A DNA stretch of 64,000 nucleotides, taken from the NCBI GenBank assembly GCA_039545275.1, contig BCHS01000017.1, forward strand, positions 186,001-250,000. Direction: 5' to 3'. A program made the position numbers and the translations under genes. Under the pieces are notes generated by a model. The model had not been told where the DNA came from and did not search any database. It saw only the letters and a list, made by a program, of their open reading frames with translations. The DNA comes from Pseudomicrostroma phylloplanum (taxonomy: Eukaryota > Basidiomycota > Exobasidiomycetes > Microstromatales). Each line of letters starts with the position of its first letter. The first letter of the stretch is position 1. Below are positions 43,489 through 54,110 of this stretch, piece by piece.

Positions 43489-46400
43489 ATGACTTCCTCT
43501 TCCGTCGCCCGCACCTTGCACCATCTCAACGAACAACAACGCAAACGATCTTCCTTCCCCACCCAACGCCCTACTCGCGCTTCGCCACTGGATTCGCGAT
43601 TGTCTGCCGATCTCCCTACATCCTCCCATCTTGCACCACAACTCCGCACCTCCTCCCTCACTCTTCCTCGCACCCCTTCACCTCGCCGAAACTCCTACAT
43701 CCTCGATGATGACGATGATGATCTCGGCGATGACAAATTCGGACTCCTCATTGATGACGAACTCAACGGCCGACCTTCTGCGACGGACGCGCCACCTTCC
43801 CCTCGCGACATGCGATACATGGCTCAATTGTCGACGCTAGCGACGTTGCACTCAATGTCTCGAGCCATGCTGGCGTCCGACGTACCAGTCTACATCACAG
43901 CTCGCTCAGCCAACTCGGTCATCTCCGAGTCGAGGCCGACGCGCATACAAGCAGAGACCCTCTCTTTTCTCAATCGAATCCTCGACGAGCTTCTGCTCTT
44001 CATCGTGGCCTCTTCCAAGTCCTTGGCAACGGACCGCATCAAGACGGATGGTCTCCTTAAGGTCTTGAACAACAATTCACTAGCCAAGGATGCTGTGCTC
44101 GAGGCAGAGTTGGAGCTGCGCACCTACATGCAGGGCAGGAAGGCCGAAGGTGGACGTGTGCCTCTTGGATTGAGTGCTACCAGCCGATGGGATGGCACAG
44201 AGGCATTCCCCGTCTCTCGTGCCTACGAAGCTGTCAGTACTCTGACTTAAGTGAATGTACTTGCTGAAGGCTCGACTGACTGACAGTCGTTGTTCTGCTT
44301 CCCCACCACAGCTACGGACCCGGTGTGAGTTCTACTCTACCTTCGGCGATCGCGAAGACGACAATGTCATGGGTGATCAGCACATCATGTCCGATGAGGG
44401 ACGACCAATCGCAACTATCACTCCCGGCGTCAGCATCTATGTGACTGCCCTGCTCGAGTTCATTGGAGAGCACATCCTCAAGAACATCTCTCGTGTCATC
44501 GAGCGAGACAATTCAGATGAAGCGTCCCTCGCGGATCTGAAGGCTGCCATTGAGGAAGATGAGTCCATTGTGACTGTATGGCGACAGATGCTGGTCAAGT
44601 GTGAACTCGAGAAGCGCATGATTGCGGAATTCGCCCTCAATGGAGGCTCAAAGAGGACCAGCCGACCTTGGAAGGTACCCGATGCAGACGAGCTGGATCA
44701 AGCAGCCAGCGGCTCGAACACTTTCCGTGCTTCTCGAAGCAGGCGTCCTGGCACTGCGCAATCAGTCAGCTCTGTTCCTGTGACGCGAAGCAGCTCAAGT
44801 GCTAGCGGGCACGGCGTCGATATGTCCCCCTCGACGAGCAGCCAGTATACCGGAGAGAATGCCAGCGGTGGTCGTGGCACCTTCTCGCCAGTCAGCGATG
44901 TCACTGCCTCAACAGGAGAAGGAGTCGTCAGCTCACCACCGCGTACGAAGATGCCTCGACGGGGCAGTGTCGACAAGAGCCTGACATCGCTGTTCGGCGG
45001 CAAGAAGAGGCTGAGCCTCAAGGTGAGCCAGGACACTCCTTTCAAAGGTCGCTCTAGCAGCAAGTCTCCCCTGGTTGAGCGATCATCTTCGCAGCCTGGG
45101 GACACATCGGACGTGAGTGTTGAGGTTGCGATCCTGCCTTCATGTCCGTGATACTGACTGCAATCGCTCATCTTGCCGCGTCCAGGACTTTGAGGCACTC
45201 GTCATGTCCAGTCAAACAATGCGAGTGTCTCTGACACCGAACCGACTACACGCGATTGGAGTCTCACCCAATGAAGATGACGCCAAGAAGGCTCGTCCAA
45301 GACCTGGCACGCTCAATATCGCGGTCCCCCGAAATGGCAACGCCGCGGATGGTACTCGTATGCCATCGCCCATGTCGGCCGCTGCTCCGAGAGAAGTGAT
45401 GGAAGAGTCGGCGTCCAAGACGGGAAGGTCTACGCTTGGCCTCCCTGCTACCACCCGACGTTCAAGAATCAGCAACCCTCCTAGCTCCTATCGAGGCCCA
45501 GATGGGGCACCCGCTGCTTTGCCCTCTTCGCCGATGAAGGGTCGTGAGGAAGCACCCGCCAGCAGTCGTTCAAGCGACGGCGGAACTACATCCTCTGAGC
45601 AGTATCACACTCCGAGAGCAGCTCTGAAGACGATCTATTCGGTTAATGACTCCCTTGCCGTCGTTGGCTCTGAGGGCTCTCATGCCTCTTCAAACCCCGA
45701 CCAATCAAGTACAAGTCTCGACCGGGCCAGGTCTTTGCCGAGAGGTAGCTCCTCCGCCATGGAGGAAACAGACAAAAAGGCTGAATCCTCACCAACAGGC
45801 GAAAGGCTGACGCCACGCGCTCGTTCACATAGCATGACCAGACGATCTCCAGGCCTTGAGATCCCGGCTAGTTCAGGAGGTAGCTACCTGGGCTCACCTG
45901 GACAGGTCTGTGCTACTGAGCCGAGGGGCTCCCAGGATCAACCTCGCGTGGCCGCACCTTCCGTTGCAGCTCGGACCCCGCCTCGTCTTACCGTAAGCGA
46001 AGAGCCGGCTCCCTATGAGCAAGCGCAAGGTATCGTCGAAGGACGGTCGACGCCGGTGGGAGATTCTCGTGAGCTTTCGGGGCGTGGCTCACATCTGCCA
46101 CAGGCGACAAGAAGCAACAATCTCGGCAAGACCCCGTATCTATCTTCCGGCGCTTCCGAAGCCGCAAGACACGCACTCGAGCAGGACACAGACCGAGACA
46201 GCGGCCGAGTGACGTCGCCACCACCTTGCTCCCCTTCGGAAGAGAATGCACCACGATCGTCTTCCAGCACCCAATCTCGCTTCGCCATTGGTCAGCTCGA
46301 CGACTCGCGAACGGAAGTACCTCCGAGCCGCAAGATACCCTACGGTCGACGCATATCAAGGGATGGCACCCTGTGGGGCCCTTATCGACGGCAATCTGCC

Positions 46401-47351
46401 GACAGCGCATACAAGGCGCTCAACGGTGGAGACGGTCCGGTCGTCGAGGCAGACTTGACACGAGCAGAAGTGGAGAAAAGTCAGAATCATCTTTCAACTT
46501 CCACCTCTGAAGCTTCCGCTTCTTCATCACCTACAATCGTCACGATTCTCACTGAGCTGGAACATCGAATGAATTCCTGCGCTACCGTCGAAGCGTGCCA
46601 GTCACTGGTGGGAGAAGCTCTGGCAGTGGCTTTGAGAGGTCAGGAGACAGCCAAACAAGCAAATGGACAGACCAATGGTGCTGGTATTCCTGCCTCGTCA
46701 CATGGAATGACACAGCAATTGGTCAGTGCCGTCAACGCTCCCCACACTGCGGCTACTATCTCCCGCAATGCACCTCTGCACGCAAGCATCCCTGCCTCTC
46801 ACCCTGTTCTCGTGATGTCTACGTCTTACCAAGAGGACGAGGACATCGATTCAGCGACGTACAAGGAGACTCAATTCGTTGCAGCCTGGCTCCTCGACGA
46901 CGGAGCCCCTGCAGATGCGGCTGTCAAGTCAACAGAGGCCGTTTCGGTACCATCATCACGAGTACCGCATCTGCGATCCCAGCCTGCTACCACCACCAAG
47001 GTCTACAACCCATCTCCCGTCGTCTCAACATTCTCCGCCAGAGCTCTCAGGCGCAAAGTCTCCACTGGGACCATGGGAGATGCAGCCTACCTCACAGCCG
47101 ACGAAGAAGAAGAAGAAGAAGGGGAGGAAGAGGAGAGCGAATCGCTTGCAAATGATCCGGCTGAGGGTAGCCAGGGAGATCATGCCAGAGATGAGCGTTC
47201 CCCTTCTGCTTTCTTCGGCAACAGAGAGGGGGTCAGCGCAGCGCATGCTAGGGACGGGTCGAACTCGAGCGCGTCGACGATCAGTCGACCTCCGCCCTCG
47301 GCTTCGCGAGCTGCCATTCGGGCTGCACGTTTGAGTAGTGATGGGCGATAG
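43489..47351 (+). CDS. Large protein with a histone H2A-like fold and a possible second histone fold
   Basis: Exons 43489-44232, 44312-45112 and 45186-47351 (79- and 73-nt introns, phase 0) give about 1236 residues. The first donor is GTCAGT, less usual than its neighbours. Residues 280-338 match the H2A pattern well: GVSIYVTALLEFIGEHIL, ERDN and LKAAIEEDESI correspond to the H2A alpha-2 helix, its RDN, and the alpha-3 AIRNDEEL stretch as I recall them. Residues 150-214 (ETLSFLNRILDELLLFIVAS, then DRIKTDGLLKVL) look like a second, more divergent fold in tandem. The rest is Ser/Pro-rich and disordered, with DFEALVMSSQTMRVSLTP near residue 516, an acidic Glu run near the C-terminus and basic patches. 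The function is unknown. The fold suggests nucleosome-like or DNA binding, which is inference. Confidence 0.68.
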
Positions 47352-47814
47352 AAAGATTTGTTGCAGTAGAGCTATCACAGTCGCCCGGGAGCAGCTCCTT
47401 TCCTTCGTCAATGTCTGCCGTACCCTTGACGGGATTGGTCTGCTCTTACCTTGTCTTCTTTGTCTTTCCGCTCACCTGCTCAGGTCGTGCAAGTCACCAA
47501 TTTTGATACCACCTTTTCGCACTTGAGTCTGCCGTCTGCTTGTGCCTGCTGGAGAAGGATAGATAGACGAGCCTGCTTCCGCCGTATTGCTCTTGCGCAA
47601 GCGCGATGGAGGTGAACTGCCCTGAGAAGGGGGTGCAGGTAGAGGACAGTACTGCTGCTAGTAGGGCAGGAGAGAACAAAGCAGAGAGACGTGCAGGAGG
47701 AGACCAGCAAGGAAAGTAATTCTACGGAGGAATCTATCGAGATACACAGCAAAGAAGAAGCGAGAAAAGAGGTACGGTAGGGTGACCCCCAGCGCTCCAT
47801 CCCTCACATCCCGA
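47352..47814. other. Tail-to-tail intergenic region
   Basis: About 460 bases between convergent genes. Reading frames are short shadows. Nothing recognised. Confidence 0.5.
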
Positions 47815-49804
47815 CTAGCGATAGAAAGGCCCCGAATCGCCCACTCCATGAAACTCAGCGACTGCTCTCCTCAATCGAGCTCCTGCCTCGCTTGCATCTC
47901 CTCCACGAGAGTGTCCAGTGGAGCTGTTGCCGTCGCCAGGGTAAGGACTTGGAGGGCCAGCGCTGTAGCCGTTCCCGGGAAGAGAGAGGGAAAGAGGCAG
48001 GTCGGCTCCGATGGCTCGCTCGTCGAAGCTCCAGTGACCTTGAGAGTTCTCGATCCGTTTGCACCCACCACTCGCGCTTGCGAAAGGTGTACCTCCTTCT
48101 CCGAAGTGATGATCGAAGTCAGTCTTGTCCTTCCGTCCAAGCGCTGTCTTTCCCTTCTTCCCTGCGACTCCGCCTTTGCGAGTAGAAGCACGCCACTGCC
48201 ATCCCCAATCCGCCGCAAAGGGCGAGTGGTTCAGATAGCGTAATGTGTGTGCCAGCTCTTTGGCTAGGAGACGCTCCTCTTCGCCTCGCTCTTGCTGCTG
48301 GGCTTGCGGTGTGAGGGGAGCTGGTGGAGCGAGAGTGAGCCCGGGTCCGTACGGGGATTGACGTAATGGGCTGCTGCCAGGACCAACATTGGTGTTGGCG
48401 AAAGCGTCCGTGTAGGGGTGTAGCGCTGCGTGTCCTACGCCTTGAGCAGCCGGGCCTGGACCGCCAGGCGCTTGTGCACTCTCTCTGACCACATCGTCCA
48501 GCGTCAGCCCAGCCGTCCCCTGCCTGCGCGGCGGATCAGCAAGCAGGTGCCGAGTGGAACGTACACTGACGCGACTCTGCACCGAGTCCCGAGAGTAGAA
48601 GCTATGATCGGACTGCAGTGGATGTCCCTGCGAGTGCGAGAGGGACAGGGAGTGCGTAGAGTCGTCCGAAAAGGTGCGTTCGTACTGAGGACGACCCTGT
48701 CCCTGCCCGGGTGGTGAGCCTCGCGAGAGGGGTAGTGGCGGGTTGAAGTCCCTTTCCGCTCGTCCGTGCTCGTTGCCGCCGCTTGATTGAGGAGCCACGT
48801 TGATCTGCGTGCTATTCCGGTAGAGGCCCCTGATTCCGGATCGTCTTCGGTTGACGGGTGCAGGCGGATTTGGAACGTCCTTGTCGACGAACCCCTGTCT
48901 GTGGCGCATGGCGATGGAGGACTGCAACTCGCTGGCTGGATCATAGAAGCAATTTTCGCGGGGCATGTGATAGTTGCTGCCTGAGCTCAGAGGTGAGTGA
49001 GCATAGGCGTGGTGACTGTGTTGAGGCTGGGGGAGGAGTGGATGCTGCTGCGTTTCATTTCCTGCGCCTGGGGAGGCAGGGTCCTGGAATACGCTGTGCA
49101 AATTCAAGCCACTGTTGCGGTGAGGTCTGGAAGTATGGGCAGCACCGAGCAGAGAGAGCGTTGAGGCTGAGGGCGATATGCCGCCTGCCAGTGCGTACAC
49201 TGATTGGCGGACCCCATAGCCAGAGCGACTCCTTGTGTGGGAGCCCAGATACTCATACCGAGAAACGCGGCGAGCAGGAGGAGAAGGTGGATATCGTGTC
49301 CTGTTGCCGCCTGCCGTGCTTGGTCCTGGTGCGTTGGCGCGAGGTGTAGCAGGAGAGCGATCGCCGCCCTGCTGTCTCGGTGTAGCAGGACTGTTGAGCG
49401 CAGACCATGGCATCCTCTTGCCCATGGCCAATGTCTTCCTCTTCTCTTCCATATTCCACCTCACACGTCTCGTGGCGCTCTCCTTTTCTTCTCTATGCCA
49501 TCGTGCTCGCCACATCCACTTGGCAAAGATTTTCCAGAAGATGAGCGCAAAGAGCGGAGCGAGAAAGGCGCCAGTACCGAAGATGGAGGAAAGGCCGATC
49601 ACTTGGCGATACACCTCGTCGGGGACGTTGCCGTGACATGCGACAGTGGCATTGGCGCAGAGTTCGGGCCAATTTTGATAAGGGCTGTGGTGGCCCTTCT
49701 GATGATTGGCAGGAAAAGAAAAAGGGCAGCGTCAAATCATGAGTACGATACGTGGCCTCGATTCCCCTCGATGGCATTCATGTACCTACCACGTAGCCGA
49801 CCAT
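47815..49804 (-). CDS. Single-pass membrane protein with long disordered cytosolic tail
   Basis: Exons 49804-49790 (MVGYV only) and 49698-47815, joined by a 91-nt intron (GTAGGT...CATCAG), give about 632 residues. The upstream exon was chosen because the reading frame of the main exon continues past its first in-frame Met without another ATG, through ELCANATVACHGN. That short N-terminal segment has two cysteines flanking an Asn-x-Thr glycosylation site, so it probably faces outside or the lumen. One hydrophobic helix follows (residues 39-59), then a basic Trp/Arg/Lys stop-transfer region and a long Ser/Pro/His/Arg-rich tail with polar repeats. No family was recognised. The architecture resembles fungal plasma-membrane sensors, but that is only an analogy. 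Confidence 0.6.
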
Positions 49805-50395
49805 ATCGTGGGGTGAGTCGGGTCGATTGCAAAGCCCTGGCGTTAACCAAGAGAGAGAGGGTTTACCGAAGAGGCCTCTGGGTGAAGCCTTGGAAGTCAA
49901 CAAGGAGAGGACGAGGAAAAGACGCACCGGACGGGACAAGAGCACTGGCCAAGGTTCATCGCCTTGATCTCATTGAAGGGTGCGCCCCTTTGCTATCTCG
50001 CGCCGTTTGCCGTACCGCCCTGCAACGTCCCGGACCGCGCCGGACCATCCATCGTCAATCACGCGCCGCGGCCCTTTGCTACCACTACCGTGCCGGCGCG
50101 CCCTGACCGCCCTCATCGGTCAGGGCGGGCGTAGTAGGGACCTTGTCTGTAGCCGCGCCCTGCTCAGCAGGGTGTGTGATGTAGGGACCCTGATCGTCCG
50201 TATTGCTGGCATCTCGTGTACTTAAGTAGCAACGTCTCTCTCCTTCTGTTGGTCGTCCCTCCCCTCCCTTGCCCTCCTACAACGTATCGATAGCCTTCCA
50301 CTTCTCTCCTGCTCACCTCGCCTCATACGCTCCACTGCACTACCCACCTCTCCATCGTCGAGGTAGAGAATACAGCCGTCCAAAAGGCCTTTTCG
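49805..50395. other. Intergenic region with palindromes
   Basis: Upstream flank of the membrane-protein gene and 5' flank of the helicase-fragment region. It is GC-rich around 49990-50130 and contains two perfect inverted repeats, listed separately. No protein gene is supported. Confidence 0.5.
50099..50189. repeat. Cluster of two perfect inverted repeats and a direct repeat
   Basis: Stem 1: CGCCCTGACCG (50099-50109) pairs with CGGTCAGGGCG (50117-50127) around a 7-base loop. Stem 2: CCCTGCT (50158-50164) pairs with AGCAGGG (50166-50172) with one base between. TAGGGACC occurs twice, at 50135-50142 and 50182-50189. The cluster lies just upstream of the orphan helicase region. It could be an operator-like site, an RNA hairpin or a mobile-element end. 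Confidence 0.75.
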
Positions 50396-51001
50396 ATGAC
50401 AACCCTCGTGTGTTACCAACCTCGTACCCCCAACCTTCGTCAACAAGCACACTGCTCGCAAAAGCGTACAGCTCGCAAAGTCACTTTGCAAGTCCATCGA
50501 GCACACGATGTGTACCAAGCTGGCTCGGACCATAGCCACGCATCAACACAAGAGGTCGCCTCATGCGAGGACCTGCTGGCCAACGACGGCTCGCACTCAC
50601 TTGACGGCTGTGAAGTCATACAGGGGGACAAACACCGCTGGCTCTCCGACTGCTTCTGCGAGTGAGTGAAGTTCGTCGCTCTCAGTATCAGTGCTTCTGC
50701 CTTGCAGGAGTTGCCAAAGCCAACAGGATGGTCGAGGAGGCCGAGGCAGCTCTACAACGCCCAACTGTCGACAAAGTGCACTTCAGCTCCTCACCGAACC
50801 CATCCTTCGCAGACTCCAATTTTGGAGAACGGAAGTCCGAAGACAGGCCTGGTGAAGGCCATACACGAGTCTCAGCAAAGTCCAATGCCCCCTCAACAGA
50901 CAACTCTCGAAACCTTACCCTTTAGGTCGTTTGCTGGAGGTGCCGGACGATCAAGCGCTGTACAATCACCAGTACTCCCAACTCTTAGCAGACGGAGCTG
51001 A
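50396..51001 (+). other. Possible 5' exons of the helicase-fragment gene
   Basis: A 90-codon frame (50396-50665) ends at a GTGAGT donor near 50659, and a matching TTGCAG acceptor ends at 50707. Downstream, two frames (one starting GVAKANRMVEEAEAALQRP, one ending LPTLSRRS at a TGA) look partly protein-like. The second is separated from the helicase frame only by that TGA at 50999-51001. No ATP-binding P-loop was found in any frame here. The exon structure could not be resolved, so this may be a decayed gene. Confidence 0.3.
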
Positions 51002-51526
51002 ATGTCAGAAATCCTATACTGGAAGATCCTCGCTCCCGGCAACCTTAATACCCACGTCATCCGCCACGCTCTGATCGGCCAGCCGGAGACGCCCATGGCC
51101 TCCATCCTCGTCGACGCTGTCAAGAAGGCCTTTGTCTCCCCATACTTCTCTGCCCAGCTCGCGCTTGTCCTACCGTCGCGTCGCAGGGCACAGCTGAAGA
51201 TCCTCATCTTCTGCAAGAACCACGTTATCGTGGCGCTCGTTGGTCAGCTCCTCAGGACGCAAGGGCCCTGGGAGTATCGCCACATACTCGGCAAGGATGC
51301 TGATCAACAGCAGAGGACGATGGCTGGGTGGGCGGCCGGCGAGACTGTCCACACCCTGGTCATCACTCAAGCACAGACCACGGGCCTGGAGCTGCAGAGG
51401 GAACCAATGCTGATCCTGGGTGACACCCTCAATGCTTTCGATCGGATGGCGAGGCGCCGGCAGGCGATCAATCCGCTGATCTACCTGATCGGCGTCCGAA
51501 GTCTGAACTCAGACAAGGCGCTGTAG
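51002..51526 (+). pseudogene. Isolated helicase C-terminal (RecA2) lobe, SF2-like; gene fragment or decayed gene
   Basis: A 174-residue frame resembles the second RecA-like lobe of superfamily 2 helicases: KILIFCKNHVIVALVGQLL (motif IV region), DADQQQRTMAGWAAGETVH, then LVITQAQTTGLELQ (motif V-like Thr and Gly) and an Arg-rich DRMARRRQAI segment where motif VI is expected. It most recalls RecQ-type or telomere-linked helicases, but this is low-confidence. The first lobe with Walker A and DExH motifs is absent in the 1.2 kb upstream. Codon choice resembles that of the neighbouring genes. It could also be an internal exon of a larger gene continuing at 51573. Confidence 0.45.
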
Positions 51527-51572
51527 TGGCAGAAGACAAAGGCCACACGTGCCCCGCTTCCATGCAGCCTAA

Positions 51573-52982
51573 TTCGCTGGACCTCTCTACGTTGCAATAA
51601 GATCAGGTCGTGGAGACACACAGACGCTAGACCTAATCCGGACTGAGTACAATGTCATGATCTCGGCCTTTCTGGACCCTCTCTGTGTCGTCAATGACAA
51701 GCACAGGCTCCAAGTCACTCGCACGGCACATATACTGGAAGTCACTGTACGGTCTTACATCGCTGGAGTGTCCGGCTTCTCTCGCTACTTTCGAGACGCA
51801 GAAAACATGGGGACGTGCGCTCTTGTACTAGCCAAGATGTTCAATGATCCAGACTGGCAAGACCGCCCATTGGCCATCATCTGGGGAGTTTGGAAGGAGG
51901 TCGTCTTCAGACGTGATCTTGGAGAGCAGTGGTTGGCCGATAGCATAAACGAAGACTACATGTACCCGGTGATGAGACGTCGCATCGACAAGAAGCAGTG
52001 CCGTGCCCCAGGGCTAGAAGAGGATTGCTACAGAGCTAGTCTTGGCCAGATCTGCAAATGCGGGACAGGGAAATATACCTTAGACTGGCTCTCCGCTCAG
52101 CCTGGGATCGACATCGCAGACTTCAGCCTCATTCCTCTCCACAAAAGGCCTGCGAGGAAGAGTTGCTCGGAGATGACCTCCGGAAACCAGTGCGTGGATC
52201 ACAAAATTGCATCAGGCGGTCACTTGGCCTGCAAGGACCCTCTTGAGCTGTACCAACCAGATGAGCAAGATAAGCGCTTTGTTCAGCCGGGAAAGCTATC
52301 CGCAGTGGACATTCCTCAGGTGGACGTGACCTTCTCCGGGAAAGGCTCAATCGAGATTGGAGCAACGGTAATGATCTTCGTCAGTACAGAGAGCCCGCAA
52401 GTAGCGTCGTCTTGCGCAGTCGCTCTCGGTGTCATTCCTGAATGGGCGACATTGGCCGCCTTGCCGACCGGAGCTGGACTGCTGGAGGCTCGCGTAGAGG
52501 AGGTTCTGGATCGTACCGACATTGTCGCAACGGCACGACCTTGCTTGGACCGTCTATGGGCATACTGCGTCCTGGATGACGGCAAGATCGCCGCTTATCA
52601 TGCGAGAACACTGCGGATAGTCGCTACCGCAAGGAACAGCGCCCGTGGCCAGCGCCACACGACCAAGCAGGCAGACCTACTGGAAGTTGCTGCTGTCTTG
52701 GACATTGCTGTGCGACTTGCCGTGGAACCCGCCGTTGCCCAGGAGGGACTCAATGACATTGTTGCCGGTCTGATTGGCACCGCCGCGGATCCCACCCGGT
52801 CATCGCGCTACGACCGCAAGACGGCCTACGACGAGGTCAAGCGGCTCAAGGTGGAGATTGCGGCTGCAAGGGCCCAAGACAACTACAGTTTTGCGGCGTA
52901 CCCTGGATCAAGCCTTGAAACGCACATAGCTGCACGCAGCGTAGCTGCAAGACACTGTTGGCAATTCTCACCCGATCTATAG
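51573..52982 (+). CDS. Orphan protein frame next to the helicase lobe
   Basis: Open from 51573 with its first ATG at 51657; 441 residues from that Met. The amino-acid composition and codon use look like real protein: aromatic-rich N-terminus (SGFSRYFRDAENMG, LAIIWGVWKEVVFRRDLGEQ), a Cys-rich middle (CRAPGLEEDCYRASLGQICKC) that might bind zinc, and an Ala/Val-rich C-terminal half predicted helical. I do not recognise a family. It begins 47 bases after the end of the helicase frame and is in a different frame, so the two may be exons of one gene, or parts of a mobile element broken by a frameshift. Confidence 0.42.
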   Translation, partial: FAGPLYVAIRSGRGDTQTLDLIRTEYNVMISAFLDPLCVVNDKHRLQVTRTAHILEVTVRSYIAGVSGFSRYFRDAENMGTCALVLAKMFNDPDWQDRPLAIIWGVWKEVVFRRDLGEQWLADSINEDYMYPVMRRRIDKKQCRAPGLEEDCYRASLGQICKCGTGKYTLDWLSAQPGIDIADFSLIPLHKRPARKSCSEMTSGNQCVDHKIASGGHLACKDPLELYQPDEQDKRFVQPGKLSAVDIPQVDVTFSGKGSIEIGATVMIFVSTESPQVASSCAVALGVIPEWATLAALPTGAGLLEARVEEVLDRTDIVATARPCLDRLWAYCVLDDGKIAAYHARTLRIVATARNSARGQRHTTKQADLLEVAAVLDIAVRLAVEPAVAQEGLNDIVAGLIGTAADPTRSSRYDRKTAYDEVKRLKVEIAAARAQDNYSFAAYPGSSLETHIAARSVAARHCWQFSPDL

Positions 52983-53008
52983 AATTCCAAGGCGTAAAGT
53001 CATGATGA

Positions 53009-53764
53009 CAACCTGTGCAAGTCAGCGGCATTGCGACCGTTGCGAGCGAACTTGAAGCCGCTTTTGGTCGCAAGCTTCCACGACAAGGGAGCAATTGCTT
53101 GCCTCGCCTCAGCTTTCCGCCTCCTGAATGGTCCGACGACGACTATCTGTCCTCCGCGGCAGGTGCTGATGACGCTGCAGAGGATTGCGACGAATACGGA
53201 GAATGCTCTGTTCCTCCCAAGAGGACGCCCCGCGAACAGGGTCAACCGCACGGAGCCACCCTCAATGCAATCACCAAGACTGCTCGAAGCCCAGGAACTC
53301 TTTTTCTTGCTTGGCTTCGCCTGGATCTTCAAGGCAAGCTAGACGAGTGCCGGATCACCGGCTTGCGAATGACCTGGCCCAAATTCGGTCCTTCGCACTG
53401 TCCGCTTCGAGCGTCACGGGCAGCACATCTCGTTCACAGGTTCCCCCTTGCCTACGGGTTCACTGTGCCATGGCCCACTTCGCTGGGCCAGTTCAAAGCT
53501 GAGATGTCCAACATCTCGGTGGAGAGCTGGTTTGGTAATAAGTGGCTCAGGAGTGACCGCGTGCCTGCTCTGGGCGCTCTCCTGCTCCGTCGCACGGACT
53601 GGTTCCTGCGACACGCCGACAAGCTGGGCCTGACGCCACTCACGCAGGAGCAAGCACGTCGCGTACGAGAGCACCGTTGTAAGGAAGTCCGATTCCGTCA
53701 TCAGGAATCGCTGAATCACAACACGCTCTTGGAAGGAAAGCAGATCGTTTGGGCATCGAGCTAG
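53009..53764 (+). CDS. Orphan reading frame with acidic segment, possibly last exon of the same gene
   Basis: An open frame of about 250 codons with no ATG near its 5' end, which argues for an exon or a decayed gene. An AG at about 53024 could be an acceptor. It carries an acidic patch (EWSDDDYLSS, then AAEDCDEYGEC) and a C-terminal basic helix (LTQEQARRVREHRCKEVRFR). ESWFGNKWLRSDRVPALGAL resembles nothing I can name. Two other frames over the same bases are also long, so coding status is uncertain. Confidence 0.35.
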   Translation, partial: QPVQVSGIATVASELEAAFGRKLPRQGSNCLPRLSFPPPEWSDDDYLSSAAGADDAAEDCDEYGECSVPPKRTPREQGQPHGATLNAITKTARSPGTLFLAWLRLDLQGKLDECRITGLRMTWPKFGPSHCPLRASRAAHLVHRFPLAYGFTVPWPTSLGQFKAEMSNISVESWFGNKWLRSDRVPALGALLLRRTDWFLRHADKLGLTPLTQEQARRVREHRCKEVRFRHQESLNHNTLLEGKQIVWASS

Positions 53765-54110
53765 CTTCGCTGGGAGCATGGTGATGCCAGGAGCAGAAGA
53801 GACTGCTTCCGCTGTACAGATAGTGGCGACGGCGGGAAGCAGGGAGGCGCAATAATGGCAGATGATATTGTATATATGTACTTTCCCCGCGCTTTTCCTA
53901 CCATAGTATACCTGCCCTTTCAATACATACGGTGTATACTTGTCGATCTGTAGTGAAGTCTCTTGGCTTTCGAGCAAGAGAGAACTCTGATGCTCGAGTG
54001 TGTGCGAGGACGAAGGAAGCCAGATTCCGCCCCGGTTCCGTTCCGGTAGCGCGTCGCCTGCCGCGTGCGAGGGTCTCCCGACCACTAACGCGTCTTATAC
54101 CAACACCTTC
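53765..54110. other. Intergenic region, tail-to-tail
   Basis: 346 bases with an AT-rich patch (TATATATGTAC near 53871-53881 and GTATAC repeats near 53905-53940), unlike the GC-rich surroundings. It could hold 3' ends. No gene was recognised. Confidence 0.45.

Noticed and set aside
43200..43500. Joining the two Ser-rich genes at 41.4-47.4 kb into one gene
   Set aside because: A GTGAGA donor exists near 43224, but the available acceptors before 43489 lead to early stops. The downstream gene has a good leader and ATG of its own.
50099..50200. Helitron 3' end (hairpin followed by CTRR)
   Set aside because: No CTRR follows the hairpin at the right distance, and the neighbouring frame is a RecA2-like lobe and not a Rep/Pif1 protein.
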